The position numbers and the translations under genes are program-made. From Nitrospirillum viridazoti (lineage in GTDB: Bacteria > Pseudomonadota > Alphaproteobacteria > Azospirillales > Azospirillaceae): DNA of 64,000 nucleotides. The stretch lies in NCBI RefSeq assembly GCF_007827975.1, contig NZ_VITT01000001.1; one strand, 5' to 3'. Each line of letters starts with the position of its first letter. The stretch's first letter is position 1. Shown in pieces: positions 7,783 through 18,806 of this stretch. Under the pieces are notes generated by a model, which ran no database searches, was not told where the DNA came from, and worked only from the letters and a program-made list of their open reading frames with translations.

Positions 7783-7907
7783 GCGACCTCATTTCCAGAC
7801 GTACAGGGTTCGCCGGGGGGGTTGCCTGTCGACGTCCTTGATTGCACGCTGGCGTGGATGGGTTGGCCCGGATCGGGCTGGAACGACGCGTCGAGGTCGA
7901 GGCCGCA

Positions 7908-8717
7908 ATGCCGTCAACGCCCCCGGAAACCAGTCAAAGCGACCTTCCCTCCATTGACAGCCTGATTGAAACGGCGGTGGCGGAGATGCGGCGCGACGAC
8001 GACCGCACCCCGGCTCTACTGGCCCTGCAGGGCATCGGCACGCCAGCGGGGCTGGCCCGCATCCTGGACCTCAGCAGGTCACCCGAGCCGATCCGCCGGC
8101 GCCTGGCCGCCGTCGTCCTGGGGCAGATGCATGGCCCCGGCCAGCGCGGTGATGAACGCGCCTTTCCTGAACCGGCGTGCGACGCCCTGCTGCGTCTGCT
8201 GGACGATGAAGACACCGGCGTCATGGTCGAGGCCATCTTCGCCCTGGGTCACCTGGGCAACCGGCGCTGCGACCCGGCCTTGGCCGCCCGCCGCCATCAT
8301 GAGGATTCGCACGTCCGCTACGCTGTCGCCTTCGCGCTGTGCGGTAGCACGACGCCGGTGGCGGTGGAGGCCCTGCTGGCGCTGATGGAGGATGCGTACG
8401 ACCAGGTACGGGACTGGGCGACCACCGGGATCGGGCAGTCCACCGAATTGGACGGGCCCGAGATTCGCGCCGCCCTGCTGCGCCGGGTGGATGATGAGGA
8501 TGTGTTCACCCAGGTGGAAGCCATGCATGGCTTGGCGCGGCGGCGGGACGCGCGGGTGCTGCCGCCCCTGATCCGAGCGTTGAGCCGTGAGCATCTGATG
8601 CCCCACCTGTTTGTCGACGCCGCCTTCGCCTACCTGGGCCTGGAGGAGGACGCGGACCTCACAGAGGCGGACCTGATGACCCGCCTGCGGGTGCTGCTGG
8701 AGGGCGGGATGCCTTAG
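7908..8717 (+). CDS. HEAT-repeat protein
   Basis: A 269-residue protein made of helical HEAT/PBS-lyase-type repeats. Successive units include RRRLAAVVLGQMHG, GVMVEAIFALGHLGNRRCDPAL, SHVRYAVAFALCGSTTPVAVEALLALM, DQVRDWATTGIGQ and VFTQVEAMHGLARRRDARVLPPLI. Such solenoids mediate protein-protein contacts; the partner is unknown. The ATG at 7908 was preferred over an in-frame start at 7842 because a GAGG ribosome site precedes it and the earlier residues do not look structured. Its stop codon overlaps the stop of the convergent KpsF gene (8714-8717). Confidence 0.75.
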   Translation: MPSTPPETSQSDLPSIDSLIETAVAEMRRDDDRTPALLALQGIGTPAGLARILDLSRSPEPIRRRLAAVVLGQMHGPGQRGDERAFPEPACDALLRLLDDEDTGVMVEAIFALGHLGNRRCDPALAARRHHEDSHVRYAVAFALCGSTTPVAVEALLALMEDAYDQVRDWATTGIGQSTELDGPEIRAALLRRVDDEDVFTQVEAMHGLARRRDARVLPPLIRALSREHLMPHLFVDAAFAYLGLEEDADLTEADLMTRLRVLLEGGMP

Positions 8718-9724
8718 CCGGCGGTGCGCGCCACGTCCAGGCCGGCCAGGTCATGCATACGCAAGAGGCCCAGCACCTTGTTATCCGCATCCACCACCGG
8801 CAGGACGTAGACCTGCGAGGGGCTTTCCATCTGGGCCAGCGCCGCCATGGCGGTGGTGCCGGTGCGGCAGGTGCGCGGCTTGGGCGTCATCAGGGCGCGG
8901 GTGTCGCGGTCCAGCAGATCCTTGCCCACGCGGGCCAAGCCGCGGCGGATATCGCCATCGGTGATGAGGCCCAGCAACCGGTCGTCGGCGTCCACCACCA
9001 GGGCGGCGCCGGCGGGGTGGCGGGTCATTTCCAGTAGGGTTTCCAGGATGGGCCGGTCGGGGCCCACCAGGGCCACATGATCGGGCGCCCTGGCCATCAG
9101 GTCATCGACATAGGCACCCAGCACCACGCCCAGGGTGCCGCCGGGATGGTTGCGGCCGAAATCCTTGGCGGTGAAGCCCTTCTCCGTCGCCACCGCCACC
9201 ACCAGGGCGTCGGCGAAGGCCAGCATGGCGGTGGTGCTGGCCGTCGGCAGCTTGGTGTCCGTCGCCTCGGACTCGACATGGACCTTCAGCGTCCAGTCGG
9301 CCATGCGCGACAGGGTAGAGGGCACGCGCCCCACCATGGCCGCCACCTTGGCCCCACGCGGCTGCGCCGCCTTGGCCACGTCCACCAGTTCCTGGGTCTG
9401 GCCGCTGTTGGACAGCAGGATCAGCAGGTCGCCCTCGCGCAGCAGACCCAACTCACCATGCAGGCTGTCGATGGCGCTGTAATAGAAGGCGCGGGCGCCG
9501 ATGCTGGCCAGCTTGCTAGCGAACTGGCGGGCCACCAGGCCCGACTTGCCGATGCCGGCCACCAGCGTGTTGCCGTGTTCGCCGCAGATATGCTCGACAA
9601 CGTTCAGGAAGTCGCCATCCAGCGCCTCCACCTGGTGCAGGACGGCGTTGGCCTCGATGCGCAACAGATCGGAAGCGGCGGCGAGAACGGCGGCGCGGTC
9701 GATGGTCATGCGGACGATATCCAT
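8714..9724 (-). CDS. kpsF: D-arabinose-5-phosphate isomerase, KpsF/GutQ family
   Basis: A 336-residue protein with an N-terminal SIS domain (GNTLVAGIGKSGLVARQFASK, LLILLSNSGQTQELVDV, PTASTTAMLAFADAL, GFTAKDFGRNHPGGTLG). Two CBS domains follow (GLITDGDIRRGL and VYVLPVVDADNKVLGLLRMHDL). This is the full KdsD/KpsF architecture. The enzyme interconverts ribulose-5-phosphate and arabinose-5-phosphate, the first step to KDO. No other KDO gene is adjacent; the neighbours are glycosylation genes, so it may serve surface polysaccharide or LPS. The start is either 9724 (MDIVRMTID) or 9709 (MTID); the AAGGGA purine run fits the inner start slightly better. Confidence 0.85.
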   Translation of the reverse strand: MDIVRMTIDRAAVLAAASDLLRIEANAVLHQVEALDGDFLNVVEHICGEHGNTLVAGIGKSGLVARQFASKLASIGARAFYYSAIDSLHGELGLLREGDLLILLSNSGQTQELVDVAKAAQPRGAKVAAMVGRVPSTLSRMADWTLKVHVESEATDTKLPTASTTAMLAFADALVVAVATEKGFTAKDFGRNHPGGTLGVVLGAYVDDLMARAPDHVALVGPDRPILETLLEMTRHPAGAALVVDADDRLLGLITDGDIRRGLARVGKDLLDRDTRALMTPKPRTCRTGTTAMAALAQMESPSQVYVLPVVDADNKVLGLLRMHDLAGLDVARTAG

Positions 9725-9867
9725 TCCCTTGAGAAGGCTGGCGGCGAAGCGCCAGCGAAATTGGGCACGGGTGTAACGCAAAGTACCAGAACCCACCACG
9801 CGCCAGATCACAGCGGCAGCCGTGTGTTATGGGTATGGTGGGCATCTGTCGCGTCAGGCGGGGACGC

Positions 9868-11949
9868 CTACGCCACATCGAACCCCAGGGGCGGCAGGCG
9901 GTCCCGCGCCCGCGCCATCATGCGGGCGTACGCCCTCTCCAGCCGGCGACAGAAAGTGGTGGTGTCGAAAGGGCCACCGGGCAGCGCGCGCGCTGCAGCC
10001 AAACGGGCACGTACGCCACCCAAGCGCGCCGGATCCCGGGCAAAATCCAGCGCCGTGGCCTCGTACGCCTCCAGGCTGTACGTCACCAGGTCCGGTAGCC
10101 CCAGGGCCGTCAGCAGGCTGGCGGCCACCCGGGAAATGAAGGGTTCACCCGCCCGGGTCAACACCGGTAGGCCGGCGTAGAGCGCGTCCGCCGCCGTGGT
10201 GTGGGCGTTCACCGGATGGGTATCCAGGAACAGGTCGGCACAGGCATGGCGGGCCAAGTGGTCGGCCATGCGCGCCTTGGGCAGGGCCGGCGCCACCACC
10301 AGCCGGCTGGGATCGACGCCTTCGGTTGACAGCATTGCCTGCAATGTCGGCAGCGCGGGACCCGGATCCAACAACCACAGCACCGATCCCGGAACCTTAG
10401 CCAGCAGCCGGGCCCAGCAAGCCACGACCTCGGGCGTCAGTTTGTAGGTGGCGTTGAAGCAGGCGAAGACGACGCCGTCGGCCGGCAGGCCCCAGTCCGC
10501 GCGTGTGGTCGGCGGGCCGATGGGCCGCGCCCCATCGTTGGCCTGGTAGCAACCGGGCAGGCGCACCACCGCCTCATCCCAGAAGCCCGCCCGCTCCGAT
10601 GGCAGCACCACGGCGTCGGCCAGCACATAATCGATGCCGGCCCCCCGGCCCAGGGTGCCCGGATAACCCAGATACTGAACCTGAACCGGGGCGGGACGCA
10701 GATGGGCGATGCCCGGTCGCCCACCCTCGGTATAGCCCTTGAGATCGACCAGGACATCCACGCCGGCGGCACGGATGGCCTGCGCCGCCGCCCGGTCATC
10801 CAGGCCGCGCAAATCAATGAAGCGATCAGCCCCGGCCCGCAGCCGCGCCCGCATGGGGCTGCCGTCGTCGGGCCCATAGGAAAAGGCCGTGACGGCCACC
10901 GCCGCGCGGTCGTGCTGTTCCAATACACCGGCCATCAGGTAGGCGGTGGGGTGCTGGTGCCAATCGGCGGAGAGGTAGCCGACGCGCAACGGTGCCCCGG
11001 TCGGCCCCAGACTGGCCGGCGGCAGGGGCGCGCCGGCCGAGCGTGCCCCGGTCGCCGCGTGCAGGCGGGCCGCCCGCTGGTGCCAGGCCTCGTCCACGTC
11101 CAGGCACAGCACGGCGAAGGGCGGGGCGCTGTCGTCGCCCGCCTGCAGCGCGGCCAGCAGATCCGGCGTCCGCGCCGCGACGTCATCCCAGCGGCAGAGG
11201 CGGGCGTCGATATGCACCAGATGGGCCAGGGCGCCCGCCCGGCGGCTGGTGCCCCGGTCCAGCGCCGCCTGCAGGCAAGGCCGCGCCTCCACATCGCGGT
11301 GCCGGCGCTGCAGCAAGGTGCCCAGGTTCAGCCAGGCATCGGCCATGTCCGGCCGCTGGGCCGTCAGCGCCCGGTATTCCGTCTCCGCCGCGTCCAACTG
11401 CCCCTGGTCTTCCAGGACGGAGGCCAGGTTGAAGCGGGCGATCGCCTGCGCGGGGTCCGCCTCGACGGCGGCGCGCAGAACACCCTCGGCTTCCGCCAGG
11501 CGGCCCATGCGATGCAGGGCCACACCTAGGTTGGCGCGGGCCGCGCCGTGCGCCGGATCCAGCGCCGCCGCCCGCTCCAGCAGCGCCAGCGCTTCGCCCG
11601 GACGGTTCAGGTTCAGCAACAAAGTGCCCAAGGCGAAGGCGGCGCCGGCATGGGAGCCGTCGCGGTCCAGGGCAGCGCGGAACGCGGCCTCCGCCGCCGG
11701 CATGCGGCCGAGCGCAGCCCGCAAGCGGCCCAGGTTGGTCAGAATTTCCGCGTCCGCCCGCAGGGCGGCGGCGCGCGCCACCAGCCCCTCACCTGCCGCG
11801 GGATCCCCTTGCTGGCCGCGCAGCACGCCCAGCAGGTGCAGGGCGTCGGGCTGATGCGGCTCGGCCGCCAGCACCTGGGCGTAAAGGTCGGCCGCCTCTT
11901 CCAAGGCGCCCGCCTGGTGGCGGGCCACCGCCTGATGCAGGGGTGTCAT
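9868..11949 (-). CDS. TPR protein with OGT-like (SPINDLY/GT41) glycosyltransferase domain
   Basis: A 693-residue protein. Residues about 1-270 are TPR repeats (DALHLLGVLRGQQGD, GAARANLGVALHRMGRLAEAE, ADAWLNLGTLLQRR). Residues about 300-690 are a GT41 catalytic region. Equivalents of key O-GlcNAc-transferase positions are visible: SADWHQHPTAYLM (the catalytic-loop HP motif), CFNATYKLTPEV (the UDP-contacting Lys) and LDTHPVNAHTTAADALYAG (the donor-site HTT motif). The role is therefore probably O-glycosylation of proteins, perhaps flagellin, in the cytoplasm. Its start overlaps the stop of the upstream TPR-GT9 gene by 4 bases. The two genes make an operon and probably one pathway. Confidence 0.85.
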   Translation of the reverse strand: MTPLHQAVARHQAGALEEAADLYAQVLAAEPHQPDALHLLGVLRGQQGDPAAGEGLVARAAALRADAEILTNLGRLRAALGRMPAAEAAFRAALDRDGSHAGAAFALGTLLLNLNRPGEALALLERAAALDPAHGAARANLGVALHRMGRLAEAEGVLRAAVEADPAQAIARFNLASVLEDQGQLDAAETEYRALTAQRPDMADAWLNLGTLLQRRHRDVEARPCLQAALDRGTSRRAGALAHLVHIDARLCRWDDVAARTPDLLAALQAGDDSAPPFAVLCLDVDEAWHQRAARLHAATGARSAGAPLPPASLGPTGAPLRVGYLSADWHQHPTAYLMAGVLEQHDRAAVAVTAFSYGPDDGSPMRARLRAGADRFIDLRGLDDRAAAQAIRAAGVDVLVDLKGYTEGGRPGIAHLRPAPVQVQYLGYPGTLGRGAGIDYVLADAVVLPSERAGFWDEAVVRLPGCYQANDGARPIGPPTTRADWGLPADGVVFACFNATYKLTPEVVACWARLLAKVPGSVLWLLDPGPALPTLQAMLSTEGVDPSRLVVAPALPKARMADHLARHACADLFLDTHPVNAHTTAADALYAGLPVLTRAGEPFISRVAASLLTALGLPDLVTYSLEAYEATALDFARDPARLGGVRARLAAARALPGGPFDTTTFCRRLERAYARMMARARDRLPPLGFDVA

Positions 11950-13433
11950 GGTGGCGGGGCGGCCAGCCAGGCGCCCAACCGCGCGGTCAGGCGGGACAGC
12001 GGCGCCCGCCAGTCGCCCATCTCCTCCTGCCGCAGTTGCACCAGGCTGGGATACCAGGGGCTGTCCACCCGCCCCTTCTGCCAGCGCCAGCAACCGTCAT
12101 AGCGGTTCAGCAGCCAGACGGGGCGGCCCAGCGCGCCGGCCAAGTGGGCGACCGAGGTGTCAACGGTGATCACCAGATCCAGGTTGGTCGCCAGGGCGGC
12201 GGTGTCGGCGTAATCCGCCAGCTCCGCCGTCCAGTCGATCAACGGCAGAGCGGCGGGGGCGGCAGGGCCGCCCTTCTGCAGGCTGACGAAGGCCACCTGA
12301 TCACGGAAGCGGGCCAATGGACCGAGCAGCGCAGGATCCAGGCTGCGCCTGGCGTCGACCGGATTGCCCGATGCCCCCGCCCAGCACAGGCCCACGGTCC
12401 GCCGGCCGGCAGCGACGTCGTTCAAGCGCGCACGGAACGTCGCCGCCTGGGCCGGATCCGGCGTGAGGTAGGGTCCGGCCGGCGCCAACTCCGCGGCGCT
12501 GGTCAAACCCAGGCGGCTTGGCAGGCTGAGCAACGGGCAGTAAACGTCATAGGCGGGCAGCCCGGGATCCGCCGTTGACACGACCTGGGCCACGCCGGGC
12601 GCCGTGCCCAGCAGGCGGACCAGTTCCGGCTGGCAGGCTAGCACGACGCGGGCGCCCCGGGCGGCCAGGAGGGCGATGAAGCGGGCGAATTGCAGGCTGT
12701 CGCCCCGACCTTGTTCGCTATGCACCAGAATGGTGCGCCCGGCGGGGTCGGCACCATCCCATTCCAGTCCGTGCGGCCGGGCCAGGACATGGCCGGCACG
12801 GCCCCGCCGCGCCTCGAACTGGGGCCAGCCGGCGGCGTAGTCACCGGCCATCAGCAGGGCCAGCGCCAAATCCCAGCGCGCCTCCCCACCCCGTTCGCCT
12901 AGGGGTTGGCCGGGGGCGGGGGCTGTCACCTCCACCGCGCGGCGCAGCAGGCCCAGGGCGCGGGGCAACTGGCCCCGGTCGGTCAGCGCCACACCCAGGT
13001 TGATCAGGGTGACGGCATGGTCGGGCGCCAGGGGCAGCGCCCGTTCCAGGCAGGCGATGGCAGCGGCCAGCCGGCCGGTGGCGTGCAGGACGCCCCCCAG
13101 GTTGGCCATGGCGTCGACATGACCAGGATCAATGGCAAGTGCCTGGCGATAGGCTTCTTCTGCCAGATCGAATCGGCCCTGCGCCTTCAGCGCCGTGCCC
13201 AGGTTGCTGCGATAGGTGGGGTTGTCCGGGACGATGGCCGCCGCCAGCATCATGCTTTCGGTGGCGCCATCCAGGTCACCCAGCTGGATGCGGGCCAAGC
13301 CCAGCAGATGCAGAGCCCCGTGGTTGCGCGGCTCGGCGTCGATGATGCGGCCATAGAGTGTCACCGCCGCGTCCAGCCGGCCGGCGACGTGATGCTCATA
13401 GGCAGCGGAGAGGGCTTCGGTCACACTGGCCAT
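11946..13433 (-). CDS. TPR protein with GT9/heptosyltransferase-like C-terminal domain
   Basis: A 495-residue protein. The N-terminal half is TPRs (HGALHLLGLARIQLGD, YRSNLGTALKAQGRFDLAEEAYRQAL, VDAMANLGGVLHATGR). The C-terminal half resembles ADP-heptose:LPS heptosyltransferases: ILVHSEQGRGDSLQFARF, GLCWAGASGNPVDARRSL, and DLVITVDTSVAHLAGALGRPVWLL, which is the donor-binding D-T-S-x-A-H-L-A-G motif. First gene of an operon with an OGT-like enzyme and divergent from a Rieske oxygenase gene 99 bases away. A soluble glycan- or protein-modifying transferase is likely; the acceptor is unknown. The start at 13433 was chosen because residues upstream are low-complexity. Confidence 0.8.
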   Translation of the reverse strand: MASVTEALSAAYEHHVAGRLDAAVTLYGRIIDAEPRNHGALHLLGLARIQLGDLDGATESMMLAAAIVPDNPTYRSNLGTALKAQGRFDLAEEAYRQALAIDPGHVDAMANLGGVLHATGRLAAAIACLERALPLAPDHAVTLINLGVALTDRGQLPRALGLLRRAVEVTAPAPGQPLGERGGEARWDLALALLMAGDYAAGWPQFEARRGRAGHVLARPHGLEWDGADPAGRTILVHSEQGRGDSLQFARFIALLAARGARVVLACQPELVRLLGTAPGVAQVVSTADPGLPAYDVYCPLLSLPSRLGLTSAAELAPAGPYLTPDPAQAATFRARLNDVAAGRRTVGLCWAGASGNPVDARRSLDPALLGPLARFRDQVAFVSLQKGGPAAPAALPLIDWTAELADYADTAALATNLDLVITVDTSVAHLAGALGRPVWLLNRYDGCWRWQKGRVDSPWYPSLVQLRQEEMGDWRAPLSRLTARLGAWLAAPPP

Positions 13434-13486
13434 GGCGGCAGAATGGGGGTTCCCAGGCGGTGGGACAAGGCCCGGTTGGACTTGGG

Positions 13487-13531
13487 CAAAGGGATCCGGG
13501 ACAAAGGGATTCGGGGCAAAGGGATTCGGGG
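13487..13531. repeat. Three tandem 15-bp repeats
   Basis: CAAAGGGATTCGGGG occurs perfectly at 13502-13516 and 13517-13531 and with two changes at 13487-13501. The last copy ends one base before the ATG of the Rieske oxygenase, so the repeats carry its ribosome-binding purines (AAGGG, GGGG). Copy-number change would alter the leader by multiples of 15 bases. Confidence 0.85.
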
Positions 13532-13532
13532 C

Positions 13533-14647
13533 ATGACGGACAGGTTGGACGCGATGCGGGCGGCGGTGGGGCCGGAAGATTATGGCGCCGCCGCCGCCGC
13601 GGCGGAGACGCAGGCGCTGTTCGCCCGCCTGTGGCACTTCGTCGGCTTCGACGACGAACTGACAGCGCCCGACGGCTATCTGGTGCGCACCATCGCCGGC
13701 GTGCCGGTGGTCGTGCAGCGTTTCGATGACGACATCCGCGCCTTCCGCGACGTCTGTTCCCACCGCCATGCCCGCCTGCACTCGGCGGAGCGCGGCCACG
13801 GCCCCCTGCGCTGCCCCTATCATGGCTGGACCTACAGCCGGGAGGGCGTGCCGGTGGGCATACCGGGCAACGACCCCTGTTTCCAACTGGACAAGGCGGA
13901 CAAGGCCGCCCTGGCGCTGACGGGGTATGAGGTGGCGCGGCGCGGACGCTTCATCTTCGTCCGCCTCATTCCCGGCGGGCCCGATCTGGACATCTGGCTG
14001 GGTCCGCTGGGCGCCTGGCTGGACGCCGCGTCCGACGGCTTCGCCGCCCCCTTCGACCAGGCGCCGCTGGATTGGCGGGCGGATTGGAAGGTCGGCATGG
14101 AAAACGTGCTGGAGGTTTACCACGTCGACAGCGTGCATCCGGAAACCTTCCGCACGGTGACCGAGGGCGCCTGGATGTGCGCTGAGCACGGCCCTCACAG
14201 CACCGGCACCATCGGCCTGACCGCTGAAACCCGCCGCTGGTGGGAGGGGGTGGCCAAGCGGCTGAAGCTGACGCCCCTGACCGCCTTCACCAACTATGAC
14301 CACGCCATCATCTTCCCCAACCTGGCCATCGGCCTGACCGCCGGCCTGATGGCCAGCGTACAGACGTACGAGCCGGTGTATGCGCCGGACGGCACGGTGC
14401 GGCCGGGCCGCTGCCACCTGCGCTACCGCCTGTCATTGGCCAGGCAGCAGCCGGACGCCAGCGCCGCCGCCCGCCGGGGCGTGGAAGGGCATCTTGCCGA
14501 CTTCAACCGCCGCCTGCTGGCGGAGGACCAGTCGGTGGCGGAGGCGGCCTGGGCCGGCAGCCAGCAAGCCGACCGCCCCGCCCTGCTGGGCCACAACGAG
14601 GGACGCATCCGCGCCTTCCACGCGGCCTGGCTGAAAGAGATGGGCCG

Positions 14648-14651
<4 letters not shown>
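13533..14651 (+). CDS. Rieske (2Fe-2S) aromatic ring-hydroxylating oxygenase, alpha-subunit type
   Basis: A 372-residue protein. The Rieske cluster ligands are in CSHRHARL and CPYHGWTY (C-x-H then C-x2-H). The mononuclear iron site is shown by MENVLEVYHVDSVHPETF (YH-x4-H pattern). This is the standard alpha-subunit layout of oxygenases of the carnitine, glycine-betaine or aromatic-acid type. No reductase or beta subunit is adjacent, so electrons must come from elsewhere. The frame is open upstream and would add a KGIR-repeat peptide encoded by the 15-bp tandem repeats; MTDRLDAM is the more credible start. Its stop overlaps that of the convergent DUF885 gene. Confidence 0.85.
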
Positions 14652-16360
<1,709 letters not shown>

Positions 16361-16456
16361 TGCCGCCTTCCTTTCGCTTCCTGGCAGGAGAGGCGAAGGA
16401 ACCGCGACGGGCAAGCCTGACGATCGGTATGGGCGGGTTATTCGTCGGCCGGCTAT

Positions 16457-17578
16457 CTATACGGCCACGGGCGCCTGCGCGCCGGCCAGCTGGGCGTATA
16501 GCGCGCCCACCTTGGCCATCTGCACCTCCGGCCGAAAACGGGTGAGATCCACGGCCCGGGCAGCCATCCGGCCGTCCAGCGCGGCCAGCAAGGTCTCGGC
16601 CATGGCGGTCGCGTCCTCGGGCGGGCAGAGGAAGGGATAGTCGAAGCCCAGGATTTCCAGCGGCCCGCCGGTGCGGGTGGCCACCAGGGTCACGCCGGCG
16701 TCGGCGTATTCCAACAGGGTCAGGCCGAAAGGTTCATGGCGGGAGGCGACGACGCCCAGGTCTAGGGCGGAGAGGTAACGGCGCACGTCGGGGCGGAAGC
16801 CCGCGAACACCACCCGATCGCCCAAGGCCAGCTGTGCCGCCTGCTCGCGCAGGGCGGCCATCTCCGCCCCCTGACCGAACAGCACCAGGCGGGCATCCGG
16901 CCGGTGGACGAGCAAGCGGGCGTAGGCATCCATCAGCACATCGAAGCCCTTGCCCAGTTCCAGCCGGCCCATGCCGCCGATGACGGGCGCGTCCTGCGGC
17001 AAGCCCAGGGCCAGGCGGGCCTCCGCCCGGGTCAGCGTCCCCCTCTGCGGCAATACCCAGTTGTGCACGGTTACGGAGCGGTCGCGGGCCGCCGCCGGCA
17101 TCATGCGGGCCTGATAGTCGGCGATGCGGATGATGCCGTCGAAGCGGTCATGCAAGCCGGCGCGAAAGCCGTTGTGCAGGGTGACGACGCGGGGGCAGCC
17201 CGGCCGGCAGCGCAGCACCCGGCGGGCGGCGGTGTTGAGATGGGCGTGGACGATGTCGGGGCAAAGGGCCAACAGCTTCCAGAACAGCGCGGCGGTGCGC
17301 ATGCGCGCCGGCAGCCACACCACCGATACCCGCGGGTCCAGCGATTCGGCAAGGTGCCGGGCACCGGCGCCCCCATCCTCCCCCGGGCCCAGGATGACCA
17401 TCACCTGGTGATCGTCGGCCTGGAATTCCGCCAGTTCCATCACATGCTTTTCGGCACCCCCGAAGCCATGAGGGATGATCACATGGGCGATGCTGGTCAC
17501 GGCCCCCGTCGAGGACGGGATCAGGCGCCGGGCGGCACCCCGGGCGGCCGGGCTATCTGACAGGGCGATGGAGGACAT
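16457..17578 (-). CDS. Glycosyltransferase family 4
   Basis: A 373-residue GT-B glycosyltransferase. The N-terminal domain has HVIIPHGFGGAEKHVMELAEFQ and DIVHAHLNTAARR. The C-terminal domain has GGMGRLELGKGFDVLMDAY, LFGQGAEMAALRE, and RHEPFGLTLLEYADAGVTLVAT with the E-x7-E nucleotide-sugar motif. Such enzymes build LPS core, O-antigen or capsule on the cytoplasmic face of the inner membrane. It appears monocistronic. The donor and acceptor cannot be deduced. Confidence 0.85.
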   Translation of the reverse strand: MSSIALSDSPAARGAARRLIPSSTGAVTSIAHVIIPHGFGGAEKHVMELAEFQADDHQVMVILGPGEDGGAGARHLAESLDPRVSVVWLPARMRTAALFWKLLALCPDIVHAHLNTAARRVLRCRPGCPRVVTLHNGFRAGLHDRFDGIIRIADYQARMMPAAARDRSVTVHNWVLPQRGTLTRAEARLALGLPQDAPVIGGMGRLELGKGFDVLMDAYARLLVHRPDARLVLFGQGAEMAALREQAAQLALGDRVVFAGFRPDVRRYLSALDLGVVASRHEPFGLTLLEYADAGVTLVATRTGGPLEILGFDYPFLCPPEDATAMAETLLAALDGRMAARAVDLTRFRPEVQMAKVGALYAQLAGAQAPVAV

Positions 17579-17829
17579 GCCGGCGCACTGCTCCCCTACG
17601 GATTGGAAAGTCCTGCGATCGACGGGATGGGCGATGCGAAGCGGCGCCGCCGGCCATAACCACGACTACCTGTTGTTGCTTCGGCGCGCCCCACCCGTCG
17701 CCCACAGAATGGCAACTGTTCCGTTATACGCCGGGGAAGGTGCTAACCTGTCGCAGGGCTGTAACATAGAGGGCCATAAGGGGTATCCGACCCGGACACC
17801 CCCTCCGCGCCACCGATGACACGGGACAA

Positions 17830-18468
17830 TCAGTTGTCCGCGACCACATGCCAAGCGCCGTCGGGCTGCTGGCAGGCGGTGCCATAGGCCTGTTGCGTCT
17901 GCCCGCCTATGGTCACGTTCTGCTGGAACTCCCGGCAATACTGGCCATCGGTCGTGTGGCCGTCGCGCAGGGTGGTGACGCTGCCGCTGGCCGGGCCGTC
18001 GTTCCAGACGACAGGCTGGCCCACCGGCGCCATGGTGGCACGGATCTGGGCATCCTCAAGCGCGCGTTGCTGCTGCTCCGCCAGGTTGTCCAGCAGCGTC
18101 AGGGTGATGGCCGTCAGGCCCAGCCAGCGATAGGCCTCTTCGTCCCGGTAATAATGGCCATAGCCGGTGTAATAGACGCCGTAAGGGCGCAGCACGACCA
18201 CGTCGCGATACACATGGCGGCGGTATTCCGGAACGATGACCGGTCCGCGGCCATAGATGAAGACGTCATGCTCGCGGAAATGACCCCAATGCGGCGCCCA
18301 AGGGCCGCCCCTGTGGTCGTCCCCCCGGTGGTCGTCCCAACGGCGCTCCTCCCCCCGATGATGATCATCCCAGCGGTCCTGGGCCAAGGCCGGCGCAGCG
18401 GCGGCGGTGAGGGCCACGGTGCCCGCCAGGGCAAGGGAAGTAAGGGCGCGGAACGTAAGGCGTCGCAT
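17830..18468 (-). CDS. Secreted protein with C-terminal 17-kDa surface-antigen-like domain
   Basis: A 212-residue protein with a signal peptide (MRRLTFRALTSLALAGTVALTAAAAPALA). A His/Asp/Arg-rich segment (DDHHRGEERRWDDHRGDDH) and a Tyr-rich middle (VYYTGYGHYYRDEEAYRW) follow. The C-terminus, YCREFQQNVTIGGQTQQAYGTACQQPDGAWHVV, is the domain found at the end of alphaproteobacterial 17-kDa outer-membrane antigens. The same domain ends the protein at 33238-33687. The start at 18468 has AGGAA 7 bases upstream. The His/Asp tract may bind metal ions; that is a guess. Probably periplasmic or surface-associated. Confidence 0.75.
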   Translation of the reverse strand: MRRLTFRALTSLALAGTVALTAAAAPALAQDRWDDHHRGEERRWDDHRGDDHRGGPWAPHWGHFREHDVFIYGRGPVIVPEYRRHVYRDVVVLRPYGVYYTGYGHYYRDEEAYRWLGLTAITLTLLDNLAEQQQRALEDAQIRATMAPVGQPVVWNDGPASGSVTTLRDGHTTDGQYCREFQQNVTIGGQTQQAYGTACQQPDGAWHVVADN

Positions 18469-18806
18469 ACCGGAATTCCTGTTCATCGAAAACAGCATGG
18501 CCCCTGCGGGGGCCGTCACAGCCAAGCGGCCGGGCAGCTTGATAGAACACTGCCATTGCGTCCGATTTATGGCCGGTCACGGGCTGGATCAAGCGGCAAG
18601 CCGTTGTTGGGGTGAGGTAAAGCGTCGCGCGCGGCGCCCTTTTGACCGTCCCAATAGTGTTCCAATTATGGAACGCGGAGTGCCGACAAGCCCAACTACC
18701 GCCAAAATCGTTCCAGAAATATAGTTCAGACACGAAACACGTTAGACCCCGGCCCCGAGCCCCGCAGCACCGCCGCTAGGACCCGACGCCAGGAAAGGAG
18801 ACGACA
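18469..18806. other. Intergenic region, promoter-bearing, with a palindrome
   Basis: 338 bases between the secreted protein gene (minus) and a small plus-strand gene. It must contain promoters for both. GTTCCA-ATTA-TGGAAC (18659-18674) is a perfect inverted repeat in an AT-rich stretch and a second TTCCAGAAATA lies near 18710. Nothing else recognised. Confidence 0.5.
18659..18674. promoter_or_regulatory. Perfect inverted repeat GTTCCA-ATTA-TGGAAC
   Basis: 6-base arms around ATTA, about 135 bases upstream of the small gene at 18807 and about 190 bases upstream of the divergent secreted protein. Operator-like; the binding protein is unknown. Confidence 0.35.

Noticed and set aside
12906..13532. 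N-terminal extension of the Rieske oxygenase with KGIR repeats
   Set aside because: It would run through the divergent TPR-GT9 gene and the 15-bp repeats; MTDRLDAM gives the family length.
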